64,000 nucleotides of DNA. Origin: Atrina japonica (lineage: Eukaryota; Mollusca; Bivalvia; Pterioida; Pinnidae). The stretch is from contig BROG01000973.1 in assembly GCA_030159075.1 (NCBI GenBank), positions 62,001-126,000 of the forward strand, read 5' to 3'. Below, in pieces: positions 1 through 9,568 of this stretch. Every line of letters starts with the position of its first letter. The first letter of the stretch is position 1. The notes under the pieces were generated by a model. That model ran no database searches. It saw nothing but the letters and a program-made list of their open reading frames with translations, and was not told where the DNA came from. Position numbers and translations under genes: made by a program.

Positions 1-98
1 TGAAGACTGCTTAAAAGTTCCTTTTGCTGTCTAGAAAAAACGGCATTGACTTCGGCAGCAACCGCGTTTTGCATAATGCCCATACCTTCGGCGTCCAT
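1..98 (-). CDS. possible 5' end of a coding region, cut by the window edge
   Basis: On the minus strand an ATG at 98 opens a frame of 32 codons that runs uninterrupted off the left edge (begins MDAEGMGIMQNAVAAEVNAV). The stretch is richer in GC and CpG than the AT-rich DNA to its right, which fits coding or element-derived sequence. I do not recognise the product. It lies antisense to the phospholipase gene and could be the start of another retroelement ORF or an unrelated gene. It is too short to call with confidence. Confidence 0.3.
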   Translation of the reverse strand, partial: MDAEGMGIMQNAVAAEVNAVFSRQQKELLSSL

Positions 99-825
99 TG
101 TCCAGTAAATTTGAACTTGCTTATACGGAGTGTGCGCTAGAAAGTGACTATTCAAGACCCCACCTTAATTATTAACGATAAAGTCGCACTAAAACTCAAT
201 TCTCATTGGCTACTGCTATGCAAAAATATCATAACAACTCTTAACGCAACTTCAAGTAACCTACAGCTCTTTACAAAATATAGTGACGTCAGGACAACTA
301 TTTCTCGCTTTACTATCGAAACGCGAGAAATTTTAATTATTTGGTCATATTAGGAATCTCCGATAACAGCTTGTTTTGTTTACTAATCCTTTTGTGTATA
401 TATGAATTTGTTTTGGTTGTAGACCTATGTAAATTCACGCGTGATAACTTCTCTGGTCTAGCGTCTTGAATTTTATTCGTTACGTCAGTCTATGTATCCT
501 AATTAGGTAAAAAAAATAAAAATTACATACTTATTGTTTTTACACCATAAGGTATTCATTTTTAGCATGGAAAATATTATAAATATGATTAGGTGATTAA
601 TTTAATTTTGGTGCACAGCAACTTAGATGAGGACAATTTTGTTCGCGAGTGTATTAAAATCAGTAAAGATGCATAATTTACCTATAAATCTAGCATTTCT
701 GTCAGACAGAGTAGACTGAAATGTATTTTGGAGGAATAGAATATTTTGTATTTTCTACAATGTATTTACAATTTAATTCTTATAATCGAATGCTGCATAT
801 TTCAATATAGATAACTATGCAGTAT
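99..825. other. AT-rich DNA without recognised features
   Basis: I see no coding exon, RNA gene or clear repeat here. A 69-codon open frame at 144-353 has AT-driven composition and no family resemblance. Confidence 0.5.
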
Positions 826-1477
826 TGTGTTTGACACTACCTCAGTTATCACAGGCATGATGGATTGTATATTTGACACTACCTCAGTTATCACAGGCAT
901 GATGGATTGTATATTTGACACTACCTCAGTTATCACAGGCATGATGGATTGTATATTTGACACTACCTCAGTTATCACAGGCATGATGGATTGTATATTT
1001 GACACTACCTCAGTTATCACAGGCATGATGGATTGTATATTTGACACTACCTCAGTAATCACAGGCATGATGGATTGTATATTTGACACTACCTCAGTTA
1101 TCACAGGCATGATGGATTGTATATTTGACACTACCTCAGTTATCACAGGCATGATGGATTGTATATTTGACACTACCTCAGTTATCACAGGCATGATGGA
1201 TTGTATATTTGACACTACCTCAGTTATCACAGGCATGATGGATTGTATATTTGACACTACCTCAGTTATCACAGGCATGATGGATTATATATTTGACACT
1301 ACCTCAGTTATCACAGGCATGATGGATTGTATATTTGACACTACCTCAGTAATCACAGGCATGATGGATTGTATATTTGACACTACCTCAGTTATCACAG
1401 GCATGCTGGATTATATATTTGACACTACCTCAGTTATCACAGGCATGATGGATTGTATATTTGACACTACTTCAGTA
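826..1477. repeat. 42-bp minisatellite, about 15 copies
   Basis: Head-to-tail copies of a 42-bp unit beginning tttgacactacctcagttat. Copies are nearly identical; the variants are mostly single bases (gttatc/gtaatc, ggattg/ggatta, catgat/catgct). Because 42 is divisible by three and the unit lacks stops in several frames, both strands show long artificial open frames. Confidence 0.97.
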
Positions 1478-2037
1478 ATTTTTGTGTTCATTGACCTTTA
1501 ATGTAAGTTTAGGGTTTAACATAGATTCTGCACAAGAATCTATAACTGTAACATGTGTAAAATGAATAAGGTTGCAGTGTACTTAAACATCTGTTATTTA
1601 AGGATAGCTTGTAGGTGTTGACACACCTGAATAAGGCATAGGGGGTACAAAGGTCTTTAGTGGTATAAGGAATAAGGGGCACCCGCAGCACACTGGCAAG
1701 GTGCACTGACAAGGGTTAAATACAGGTCTTTAAAGGTATAACTCTCAGGGTGTAGGTACCAACGCACCAGAATAAGGTGCATAAACAAGGCATGGGAATA
1801 CAACTAGCTAAATGAATCAGAGTCTGTAGGTGACAATGCACCAGAATAAGGTGCACAGACAAAACTGTAGATAAATGTCAATAACGCATGGGTCAGTAGC
1901 ATTATGATAGGCACAGCATCCAGTATCCGGTAAATTGTTATTGCATTGTCGGTACATAAACCAATACCCAGAGAAATGACTTTAGTATGATACCCGATAG
2001 TCATCTATCTATCACAGATACGTGACTTATATTATCT
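1478..2037. other. degenerate short repeats, no gene
   Basis: Between 1600 and 1870 a motif of the form 'gtaggt.acaa.gcacc.gaataaggtgca' recurs imperfectly three or four times with spacing near 100 bp. No exon is recognisable. The rest is unremarkable AT-rich sequence. Confidence 0.5.
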
Positions 2038-2040
2038 ACG

Positions 2041-2153
2041 CCTACCTTGAAGGTATGATGAAAGAATCTTAATCTGAGGGTAAGATTCTTGAATGACAAA
2101 CCCGAGGCTTGAGGATTGAGATTCCTTTGTCATACTCATACCCTCAAGGTAGG
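2041..2153. repeat. inverted repeat / hairpin
   Basis: cctaccttgaaggtatgatg at 2041 is matched in inverse orientation by the segment ending ccctcaaggtagg at 2153. The arms are roughly 32-38 bp with a few mismatches. The loop carries a second, shorter complementary pair (aagaatctt.../...aagattctt). This looks like a small palindromic element or the end of one. Confidence 0.6.
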
Positions 2154-2622
2154 GGTTGATTATTTTTCTGCCATGTTTTAAATGCATGTATATGTACAGC
2201 TACGAAAATGAATTTTGACATTATGCACTGCATTCTAGACACCACAGACACCCTACATCGTATAAATTGTATTGTGATGTCATAGCATGTGTAACGTGTC
2301 AATACCCTAGGGTTGACAAGGAAATCATTGCCCGTTAAAATGAAGGAAATATCTGTGAACTATAGGAGATCAAAATCATATTACTTTCCCCGATTTGAAG
2401 GGACCCCTCCCCATTTGCAAACTACTGGAAAAAAAAACTGATATGCCTAGACAGGTATGATTAGTTTTAAAGTGTACCTAAATTTTGGATCTAAAATAGA
2501 AATCTTAAGTAAATTGTCATTCATTGAGGTTAAAATCTGCTTTTGCTTTCCTTACATACACATACTAACATATATATGTTGTTTTCCTGACCTTAATTGT
2601 TATGATTTGTTTGACTTTGTAG
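2154..2622. other. intron sequence upstream of the first visible exon
   Basis: I see no repeat or exon apart from the polypyrimidine tract and AG at 2621-2622 that serve as the 3' splice site for the exon at 2623. Confidence 0.5.
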
Positions 2623-2755
2623 TGTGGAACCACAATTGAGATTTAGTCTATCTCTTTGTGATGAAGAAAGAGCATACCTAGACCAGCGCAGAAAGAAAGT
2701 TTTTGAATCAATGAAAAATTTATTGGGAGACAACGCCCCTAGATCACTCAATGAG
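2623..2755 (+). CDS. cytosolic phospholipase A2 (group IV), first visible exon
   Basis: This is the first exon in the window of a group IV cytosolic phospholipase A2, the enzyme family that releases fatty acids from the sn-2 position of membrane phospholipids. The 44 residues (LRFSLSLCDEERAYLDQRRK...) correspond to the stretch just before the catalytic alpha/beta core of the family. The exon starts after AG at 2621-2622 with one base carried over and ends in a complete GAG codon followed by the donor GTCAGT at 2756. The next nine exons (3880-51582) continue in frame and total about 635 residues. Arg, Ser and Asp of the active site are all present and no stop or frameshift is seen, so the gene looks functional. 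In animal cPLA2s a C2 domain precedes this segment; its exons would be left of the window and are not seen. I cannot name the subtype. Confidence 0.9.
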
Positions 2756-3497
2756 GTCAGTAAATCCCCCCACAAACATATAAAAAAATGAGGACAGTAA
2801 ATCCCCTCACATACATACACACAATGAGGACAGTAAATCCCCTCACATACATACACACAATGAGGACAGTAAATCCCCTCACATACATACACACAATGAG
2901 GTCAGTAAATCCCCTCACATACATACACACAATGAGAACAGTAAATCCCCTCACATACATACACACAATGAGGACAGTAAATCCCCTCACATACATACAC
3001 ACAATGAGGACAGTAAATCCCCTCACATACATACACACAATGAGGTCAGTAAATCCCCTCACATACATACACACAATGAGGATAGTAAATCCCCTCACAT
3101 ACATACACACAAAGAGGACAGTAAATCCCCTCACATACATACACACAATGAGGACAGTAAATCCCCTCACATACATACACACAATGAGGACAGTAAATCC
3201 CCTCACATACATACACACAATGAGGACAGTAAATCCCCTCACATACATACACACAATGAGGACAGTAAATCCCCTCACATACATACACACAATGAGGTTA
3301 GTAAATCCCCTCACATACATACACACAATGAGGTCAGTAAATCCCCTCACATACATACACACAATGAGGACAGTAAATCCCCTCACATACATACACACAA
3401 TGAGGTCAGTAAATCCCCTCACATACATACACACAATGAGGACAGTAAATCCCCTCACATACATACACACAATGAGGTCAGTAAATCCCCTCTTAGG
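2756..3497. repeat. 36-bp minisatellite starting at the splice donor, about 20 copies
   Basis: Tandem 36-bp units of the form aatgaggacagtaaatcccc + tcacatacatacacac fill the start of the intron. The first unit begins within the exon: AATGAG|GTCAGTAAATCC is both the exon end with its 5' splice site and the head of the repeat. Several later units (near 2899, 3044, 3333, 3404, 3477) keep GAGGTCAGT and one has GAGGTTAGT (about 3296). The others have GAGGACAGT or similar and lack the GT. The long open frames on both strands are artefacts of the 36-bp period. Confidence 0.95.
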
Positions 3498-3879
3498 ACA
3501 TTGTGAAGAACCCCCCCCCCCCCTCTAATCTAAAATCATGCATCCACATATGGATATGCATTTTGGAGAACAAAAAGATCACTGACAATAAAAACAAGTG
3601 TCATTAACAGTTTGGGGTAGTTTCCATTAGGTCATAAGCCTAACAACGACAGAATTAACATTATACTCAAATTTAGTATTGATTTTCATTCAAGACATAT
3701 TAGATTAATAAACAAATTGTCAATGTCAAAGATGATAAGATATATAATTAAAATTCCTGAGCTTATTATCAGTTAATTAATTACAGCATATGGTATTTGC
3801 TGGATCTGATAACAGCAACATTAAGGGTTATCAGTGAGAAACATCATTGACAGAGTTTTAATGCTCCTCATTATTTTAG
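3498..3879. other. intron, no feature except a poly-C tract
   Basis: A run of Cs lies at 3512-3524. The remainder is ordinary AT-rich intron ending in ttattttag at 3871-3879. Confidence 0.5.
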
Positions 3880-4016
3880 GTCCCAACAATTGGTGTAATT
3901 GGGTCAGGAGGTGGTTTCCGTGCAATGACGGCCTACAGTGGGGTCATGACAGCCCTTGTGGATACTCATATACTTGATGTGTGCACTTATGTTGGTGGAC
4001 TGTCAGGATCTGCATG
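3880..4016 (+). CDS. cytosolic phospholipase A2, catalytic exon with nucleophile serine
   Basis: The exon encodes VPTIGVIGSGGGFRAM ... YVGGLSGSAW. GSGGG-x-R supplies the oxyanion glycines and the active-site arginine (equivalent to Arg200 of human cPLA2-alpha), and GLSGS contains the nucleophile (equivalent to Ser228). It starts in phase 0 after AG at 3878-3879 and ends after TG, with donor GTAAGT at 4017. The split tryptophan codon is completed by the exon at 6002. Confidence 0.95.
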
Positions 4017-6001
4017 GTAAGTTAGAAGCAGAAAACAATGTCAATACGTCTTCGTTATATTGTTACTCTATACTTGTCCTCAAAGTAACAGGTTCACGGT
4101 CTGAGCTGGGGCAAGTATAGAAATATAAACTGTTGATATTCATTATCTTACAAGATCTTGAGTAAAAACCTTAGTTACATACATAGCAGACTGGAGTAAA
4201 ATGTTTTACACAAATATGATTAGATCAAACAAGAGGAGATGGAGTTGGATGCACCTCTGATTAATACTTTTTGGTATACGACTTGAAGACATGGTAGGCT
4301 ATATATTCAACCTGAGTTGTGATGCTTTTTTATTTTTGTGACATAAAATGAGTCAAAGTATGGGTGTTTTATAAAGCTATCGGTAAACAATTAAGACAAT
4401 ACTATGTCCAATAAGGTGCTGACTTAATAAATCTATAATTACAATAAACAAATTTTTGGCATGCTCAGATTTTCTATCAATTTTAGAATGTATCTTTGAA
4501 ACATGCAGAATACATGTCCTGCCATCACGCTTTATGGGATACCTAATTTTATACCCTTGTATTGTATCAAATGTGACGACGCAATTAGGGGCACAAAATG
4601 GGTGAACTATTGATGTCACAGTATTTTTTAGCCAATGAAAACCTGGTGGATCCATATGGTCAATTAACATAGTGATAATCTCTTTGTCAAATCAAATAAC
4701 ATCATCCAAATCTATCTCCAATTCTTCTTTTGGCAATTGTGCATTTAATTTTAGTAGAGAACATTGAATATTTTATTTTCCTCACAACCATACTGTATGG
4801 AGGTCTGAGCATATCTGTAGGTAGTTGCTGTGTTACTGTTGTGTAGGCCTACTTGATGCTATGATGTGACATCTGTGTATTCATGTGCAGTGAGATCAGT
4901 TAACCTGTGTACAACTATTAAATTCTTATAAAATAAAATAAACAAGAAGTTTAATGAATTATACTGTGTGATCAGATTCCCATTCATTTCAGTTTTCGAT
5001 GAAACAAATAGAAAATACATTCAAGGCTTATATGCAATCGAAAGTATAGGAAATTACCTTTTTATGCTACCCCCAAAATATTGGGAGAGATTATAGTCCA
5101 TCCATTCCATTTACATTTTGAACTTATAAGAAGCCACTGAATGGATTGAAACCAAACATTTCATGTTCCTTATGATGTGCTGACCAAGTGATCTTACTTT
5201 GGTGCTTTATCCATCATCCAACATGGAGGCCAGGGGGGAACTTAGTTTAACATAGTACAATATTGGATAATACATATAAAAATTAGAGAACCACTGAATG
5301 AATTGAAACCAAACATGGTATGAACGTTCCTCACAAGGTGCTAACCAAGTGTTGTTACGATGGTGCAGTTCCATCATCCAAGATGGCCACAAGGGGTAGG
5401 GGACTTGGCTTAACATGGAACACTATGGGGAAACGCATACAAAAATCTTCTAGAGAACCACTAAATGGATTGAAATGAAACATGACATGAATGTTCCAAA
5501 CAAGATGATGCCAATCCATCATCCAAGATGGTCGCCACCGGGTAAATTAATTTAATCTGTCATCCAAAATGGCCGTGACTGGTTTAAGCAGAATGTATTT
5601 GCTAAAAGTCCAGGTGAGCAGTTCAGGCTTCATGGAGCTTCTGGTTAATGATTGCTAAAAATGAACTTAACTAGGTTTGTCAAAACAAATTGGATTCAGA
5701 AATTCCATTATATAAAAAATACACTGTATTCTAAGCACTGACTCTGGAAATACTGTCTTCTGGAATGAAGAAGGAAAAAGGAAGCTTTTATCATTAAAAA
5801 AAAAATTGGTCTCTGTTCAATAAAAAATGGTTTTAAATCAACAACTTACAAAAATATTAAACTGATAATCATAAACACAACATAAAAAGTATTTGATATA
5901 TTTACTGTGATGTTTATTTGGTCATGTGAGTCACTCAGTTCTTTACAATGGTTATTTTTTAAAAATAAAGTTAATCTATCAACCAACATTGGTTTTTTCA
6001 G
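4017..6001. other. large intron with a degenerate repeat at about 5120-5530
   Basis: Most of this intron is unremarkable. From about 5120 to 5530 there are three imperfect copies, roughly 165 bp apart, of a segment containing 'ccactgaatggattgaaaccaaacat ... ccatcatccaagatggcc'. A 97-codon minus-strand frame at 4377-4670 has no recognisable resemblance and is not called. Confidence 0.5.
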
Positions 6002-6224
6002 GTATCTTTCACAGTTATACTCAAATCCAGACTGGCCTAAGAAAAGTCCTAGAGAACTGCAAGAGGAACTTGGTAAAAATATAGCACACAGTCCTTTCCG
6101 GCTGCTAGGTCCACATAGCATGTATTCATATGTGTCTAGAATTATTGAAAAAAGACATCAAGGTCAGCCTGTCAGTTTCACTGATTTTTTTGGACATCTT
6201 GTTGGAGAAACATTACTGAAAAAT
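6002..6224 (+). CDS. cytosolic phospholipase A2, exon 3 of those visible
   Basis: The exon encodes YLSQLYSNPDWPKKSPRELQ ... SFTDFFGHLVGETLLKN, the region directly after the nucleophile elbow in group IV PLA2s (family pattern W-Y-x-S-x-L-Y-S and F-T-D-x-F-G-x-L-x-G-E-T-L). It starts one base into the tryptophan codon after the AG at 6000-6001 and ends in a full codon before GTAAGT at 6225. Confidence 0.95.
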
Positions 6225-6544
6225 GTAAGTCATATAATGATACAACATTTCATAAACATATTAGGAACAGGTACATCTATGAAATTGTCTGGCTGTACTA
6301 GAACAAGAGTTCAACCGTAAAATATCAGCATTTTTCTGCTTGTAATAAACTATTTCGTCTCTTGCTGGATTGTTAGTTTCCCTAACAGGCAAAATACTTT
6401 GATAAACAGAGCAAGATTCCAGTTAAAAAATTCTTGCTTAACTGAACTGGATATAGGAATAGCACATAATATAGAGCAGGATCCCTGCCCTGGAAAGAGT
6501 GGGAATCTGACTTTACTTTCGAGCAAATACCATGCTATTCTAAG
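6225..6544. other. intron before a minisatellite
   Basis: No feature is recognised. A 137-codon frame extends past the donor only because the intron happens to stay open to 6320. Confidence 0.45.
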
Positions 6545-7880
6545 CTGGATTCCTGTTAAAAGAATGAGCAGGAATCCAGCTAAGGAATAGCTAGAATTCC
6601 TTTTAACCCATAACTAGATATCTACTATAGAATGAGCAGGAATCCAACAAAGAAATAACTGGAATTCCTGTTAACCCATAGCTAGATATTTTCTATTGAA
6701 TGAGCAGGAATCCAGCCGAGTAAGAACTAGAATTCCTGTTAACTCATAGCTAAATATCTACTGTAGAATGAGCAGGAATCCAGCCAACTAAGAACTAGAA
6801 TTCCTGTTAACCCATAGCTAAATATCTACTTTAGAATGAGCAGGAATCCAGCCGAGAAATAACTAGAACTCCTGTTAACCCATAGCTAGATATTTTCTAT
6901 TGAATGAGCAGGAATCCAGCCAAGTAAGAACTAGAATTCCTGTTAACCCACAGCTAGATATCTACTATAGAATGTGCAGGAATCCAGCCAAGAGAGAACT
7001 AGAACTCCTGTTAACCCATAGCTAGATATCTACTATAGAATGTGCAGGAATCCAGCCAAGAGAGAACTAGAACTCCTGTTAACCCATAGCTAGATATTTT
7101 CTATTGAATGAGCAGGAATCCAGCCGAGAAATAACTAGAACTCCTGTTAACCCATAGCTAGATATTTTCTATTGAATGAGCAGGAATCCAGCCGAGTAAG
7201 AACTAGAATTCCTGTTAACCCATAGCTAGATATCTACTTTAGAATGTGCAGGAATCCAGCCAAGAGATAACTAGAATTCCTGTTAACCCAAATCTAGATA
7301 TCTACTATAGAATGGGGAAGAATATAGTCAAGAAATAACTAGAATTCTGTTAACCCATAGCTAAATATCTACTTTAGAATGAGCAGGAATCCAGCCGAGT
7401 AAGAACTAGAATTCCTGTTAACCCATAGCTAAATATCTACTTTAGAATGAGCAGAATCCAGCCAAGTAAGAACTAGAATATTCCTGTTAACCCATAGCCA
7501 AATATCTACTTTAGAATGAGCAGGAATCCAGCCGAGAAATAACTAGAATTCCTGTTAACCCATAGCTAGATATTTTCTATTGAATGAGCAGGAATCCAGC
7601 CGAGTAAGAACTAGAATTCCTGTTAACCCATAGCTAGATATCTACTTTAGAATGTGCAGGAATCCAGCCAAGAGAGAACTAGAATTCCTGTTAACCCATA
7701 GCTAGATATCTACTATAGAATGGGCAAGAATCCAGCCAAGTAAGAACTAGAATTCCTGTTAACCCATAGCTAGATATCTACTATAGAATGAGCAAGAATA
7801 TAGTCAAGAAATAACTAGAATTCCTGTTAACCCATAGCTAGATATCTACTATAGAATGAGCAGGAATCCAGCCAATAAAT
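6545..7880. repeat. 68-bp minisatellite, about 19-20 copies
   Basis: Imperfect tandem units of about 68 bp: ctagatatctactatagaat + gagcaggaatccagccaagt + aagaactagaattcctgtta + acccatag. Higher-order variation is visible: sub-types alternate (tctactatag / tctacttta / ttttctattg; gccgag / gccaag), and some variant blocks recur together, suggesting multi-unit duplications. Single-base deletions occur near 7346 and 7453. Confidence 0.95.
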
Positions 7881-8049
7881 AAAAAAAAAGTGGACAAAAA
7901 AAGGAACAATTCCAAATGCCTTTAAAAAATAGAAAAGGGAAATTTGGATTGATTCCTTTCAAAAATAAATCTCAGATGACTCAGTCTGTCTCTACTAAAC
8001 TTGGTTTGCCATAGAATCTGTAGGAAACCCACATATAAATTCTCTTTCC

Positions 8050-8206
8050 ATTCAGCCCTTAAGGCTGTTCAGGTTAACTTAAGCAAATAGTTCTATCTAC
8101 TAGCACATGACCCTACATTCACAGACAAAAAAATAGTACCCAAATCGTATCAATACACAGGCGTACACCTGTCCTATAAATACCGTGACTCGCACGATCG
8201 GCTTGC
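8050..8206 (+). repeat. left inverted terminal repeat of the DIRS element
   Basis: The segment attcagccctt...cgatcggcttgc is the reverse complement, with scattered mismatches, of 12835-12991. Both copies are 157 bp. Confidence 0.9.
8175..8182 (+). promoter_or_regulatory. TATA-like box in the DIRS terminal repeat
   Basis: TATAAATA lies inside the left terminal repeat, about 110 bp before the Gag-like ATG at 8291, where a promoter would be expected. The same motif is present in inverse orientation in the right repeat. Function is inferred from position only. Confidence 0.45.
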
Positions 8207-8290
8207 TTTTTTAGTTCTAGGCACGTTGACATCGAACCAACTTCACGTCTTGGGTAAGTTACAATAAGGTAAGAATTTTCTATCGTAATA

Positions 8291-9568
8291 ATGGGTCAGC
8301 AAAATAAGGCTGCTAAAAAGAATTTTGAAAGTAAAGTCAACAAGAAACTTACCAGAGATACACTTAGTGTGTCTGCCAATATAAATTTTATTGAAATGGA
8401 TCCGTACGGTGAAACATACGACTCAGATGGTGGAATTAGCCTCCATCCTTCAGACCAGGAATTATCAGAATTCCATTGTAACAACAGTGAGGTCGTGGAC
8501 GATGTGCCGACAGTAATTGAAACTCATGCAAATGGTGAAAGTACTGTGACTTCCATTGGCAAACGGAAACATAATATCAGTGATACTACTTCCGGTAAAA
8601 AACAGAAAACAGTTGAGATTGTTGATAGCGGGTGCAACCCGGATAACGACAGACTTGTTGCTCTAGAGAGCAGTATCATGAATTTAACCGGTGTGGTCGA
8701 AAATTTCATTAAGTGTACTTTTAGTTATAAAGAAAATAATAACAATAATGTGCCTACTGTTGATAATGGAATAAGTGAACAAGATGGAGATGATTTTCCT
8801 TACACTGATTTTTTAGAAATTTCAGATGATGAAAAAACTGAAGATAATGATGATGATGAGATTGAATTTAATATTCCTGATATTTTTGAAGAGGACCAGT
8901 ATGGTCCTGATATTGGTGAAAAAGTCAAAAAACTTTTATTTAAGGCCTGTACCCAACCTGCACCTGAGATAAAAAAGATTACGGATAAATATTTAAATCC
9001 TAAAAACTGTGCAGATATACTTAAAGTTCCTAAGATTAATAAAGATATTTGGGCAAAAATGAAAAAGCAAGGTCAAAGTAAGGATGTATTACTGCAAGAT
9101 TTACGAAAGCAATTTGTTAGGGGTTTGTACCCTGTTACTAAGGTTTTGGATTTAGTAGTTGGGAAATCTAAACAAGTGCAAAGCAAAGAAATCATACCTT
9201 TATTAATTGATGGAATTTCTGTCTTAGAAAATGCTTTGTATCAAATGTCAATTAGACGTCGTTTGATCTGTAGATCAAGTTTACCAAAATATTTAACTCC
9301 GCTTTGTTCACAAGAACAACCAATTACAAAAGAGTTAATTGGGGATAATGACAAATTGAACAAAAGAATGAATAGTTTGTTTGATGAAAATAAAAAGAAA
9401 TTTTCTTATCAGTATGGAAAATCAACATCACTATCAGGTTTTAGAGGTCAAAGGTATCATTTTTTGGACAAAGGCCAGAGATTCATAGTCGCCCAAGAGG
9501 GCGTTATCAGGTGTATAATCGCCGCAGGGGACAATTCCCTTATCAGTAGAAAAACCAAAGGTAAGTAA
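8291..9568 (+). CDS. DIRS Gag-like protein
   Basis: An intact 425-residue ORF from ATG at 8291. The N-terminal half is rich in Ser, Asp and Glu. A strongly acidic stretch (DDEKTEDNDDDEIEF, about residues 180-195) is followed by a more conserved basic part including 'LLFKACTQPAPEIKKITDKY' and 'IWAKMKKQG'. This resembles the first ORF of animal DIRS elements, which is thought to have a Gag-like nucleoprotein role, although no retroviral zinc knuckle is present. The start is the first ATG after the terminal repeat. It ends at TAA in GGTAAGTAAG. The polyprotein frame overlaps its 3' end in the next frame. This is the only undisrupted ORF of the element. Confidence 0.8.
   Translation: MGQQNKAAKKNFESKVNKKLTRDTLSVSANINFIEMDPYGETYDSDGGISLHPSDQELSEFHCNNSEVVDDVPTVIETHANGESTVTSIGKRKHNISDTTSGKKQKTVEIVDSGCNPDNDRLVALESSIMNLTGVVENFIKCTFSYKENNNNNVPTVDNGISEQDGDDFPYTDFLEISDDEKTEDNDDDEIEFNIPDIFEEDQYGPDIGEKVKKLLFKACTQPAPEIKKITDKYLNPKNCADILKVPKINKDIWAKMKKQGQSKDVLLQDLRKQFVRGLYPVTKVLDLVVGKSKQVQSKEIIPLLIDGISVLENALYQMSIRRRLICRSSLPKYLTPLCSQEQPITKELIGDNDKLNKRMNSLFDENKKKFSYQYGKSTSLSGFRGQRYHFLDKGQRFIVAQEGVIRCIIAAGDNSLISRKTKGK

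Noticed and set aside
802..1501. Long open frames of 158 and 224 codons on both strands
   Set aside because: They are the 42-bp minisatellite read in frame; identical repeats on both strands and no start or family context.
2751..3497. A CRISPR-like array
   Set aside because: There are no distinct spacers; the units are contiguous and nearly identical, and the genome is eukaryotic.
2593..3528. Four open frames of 80-246 codons with repeating peptides
   Set aside because: Artefacts of the 36-bp minisatellite, which is intronic here.
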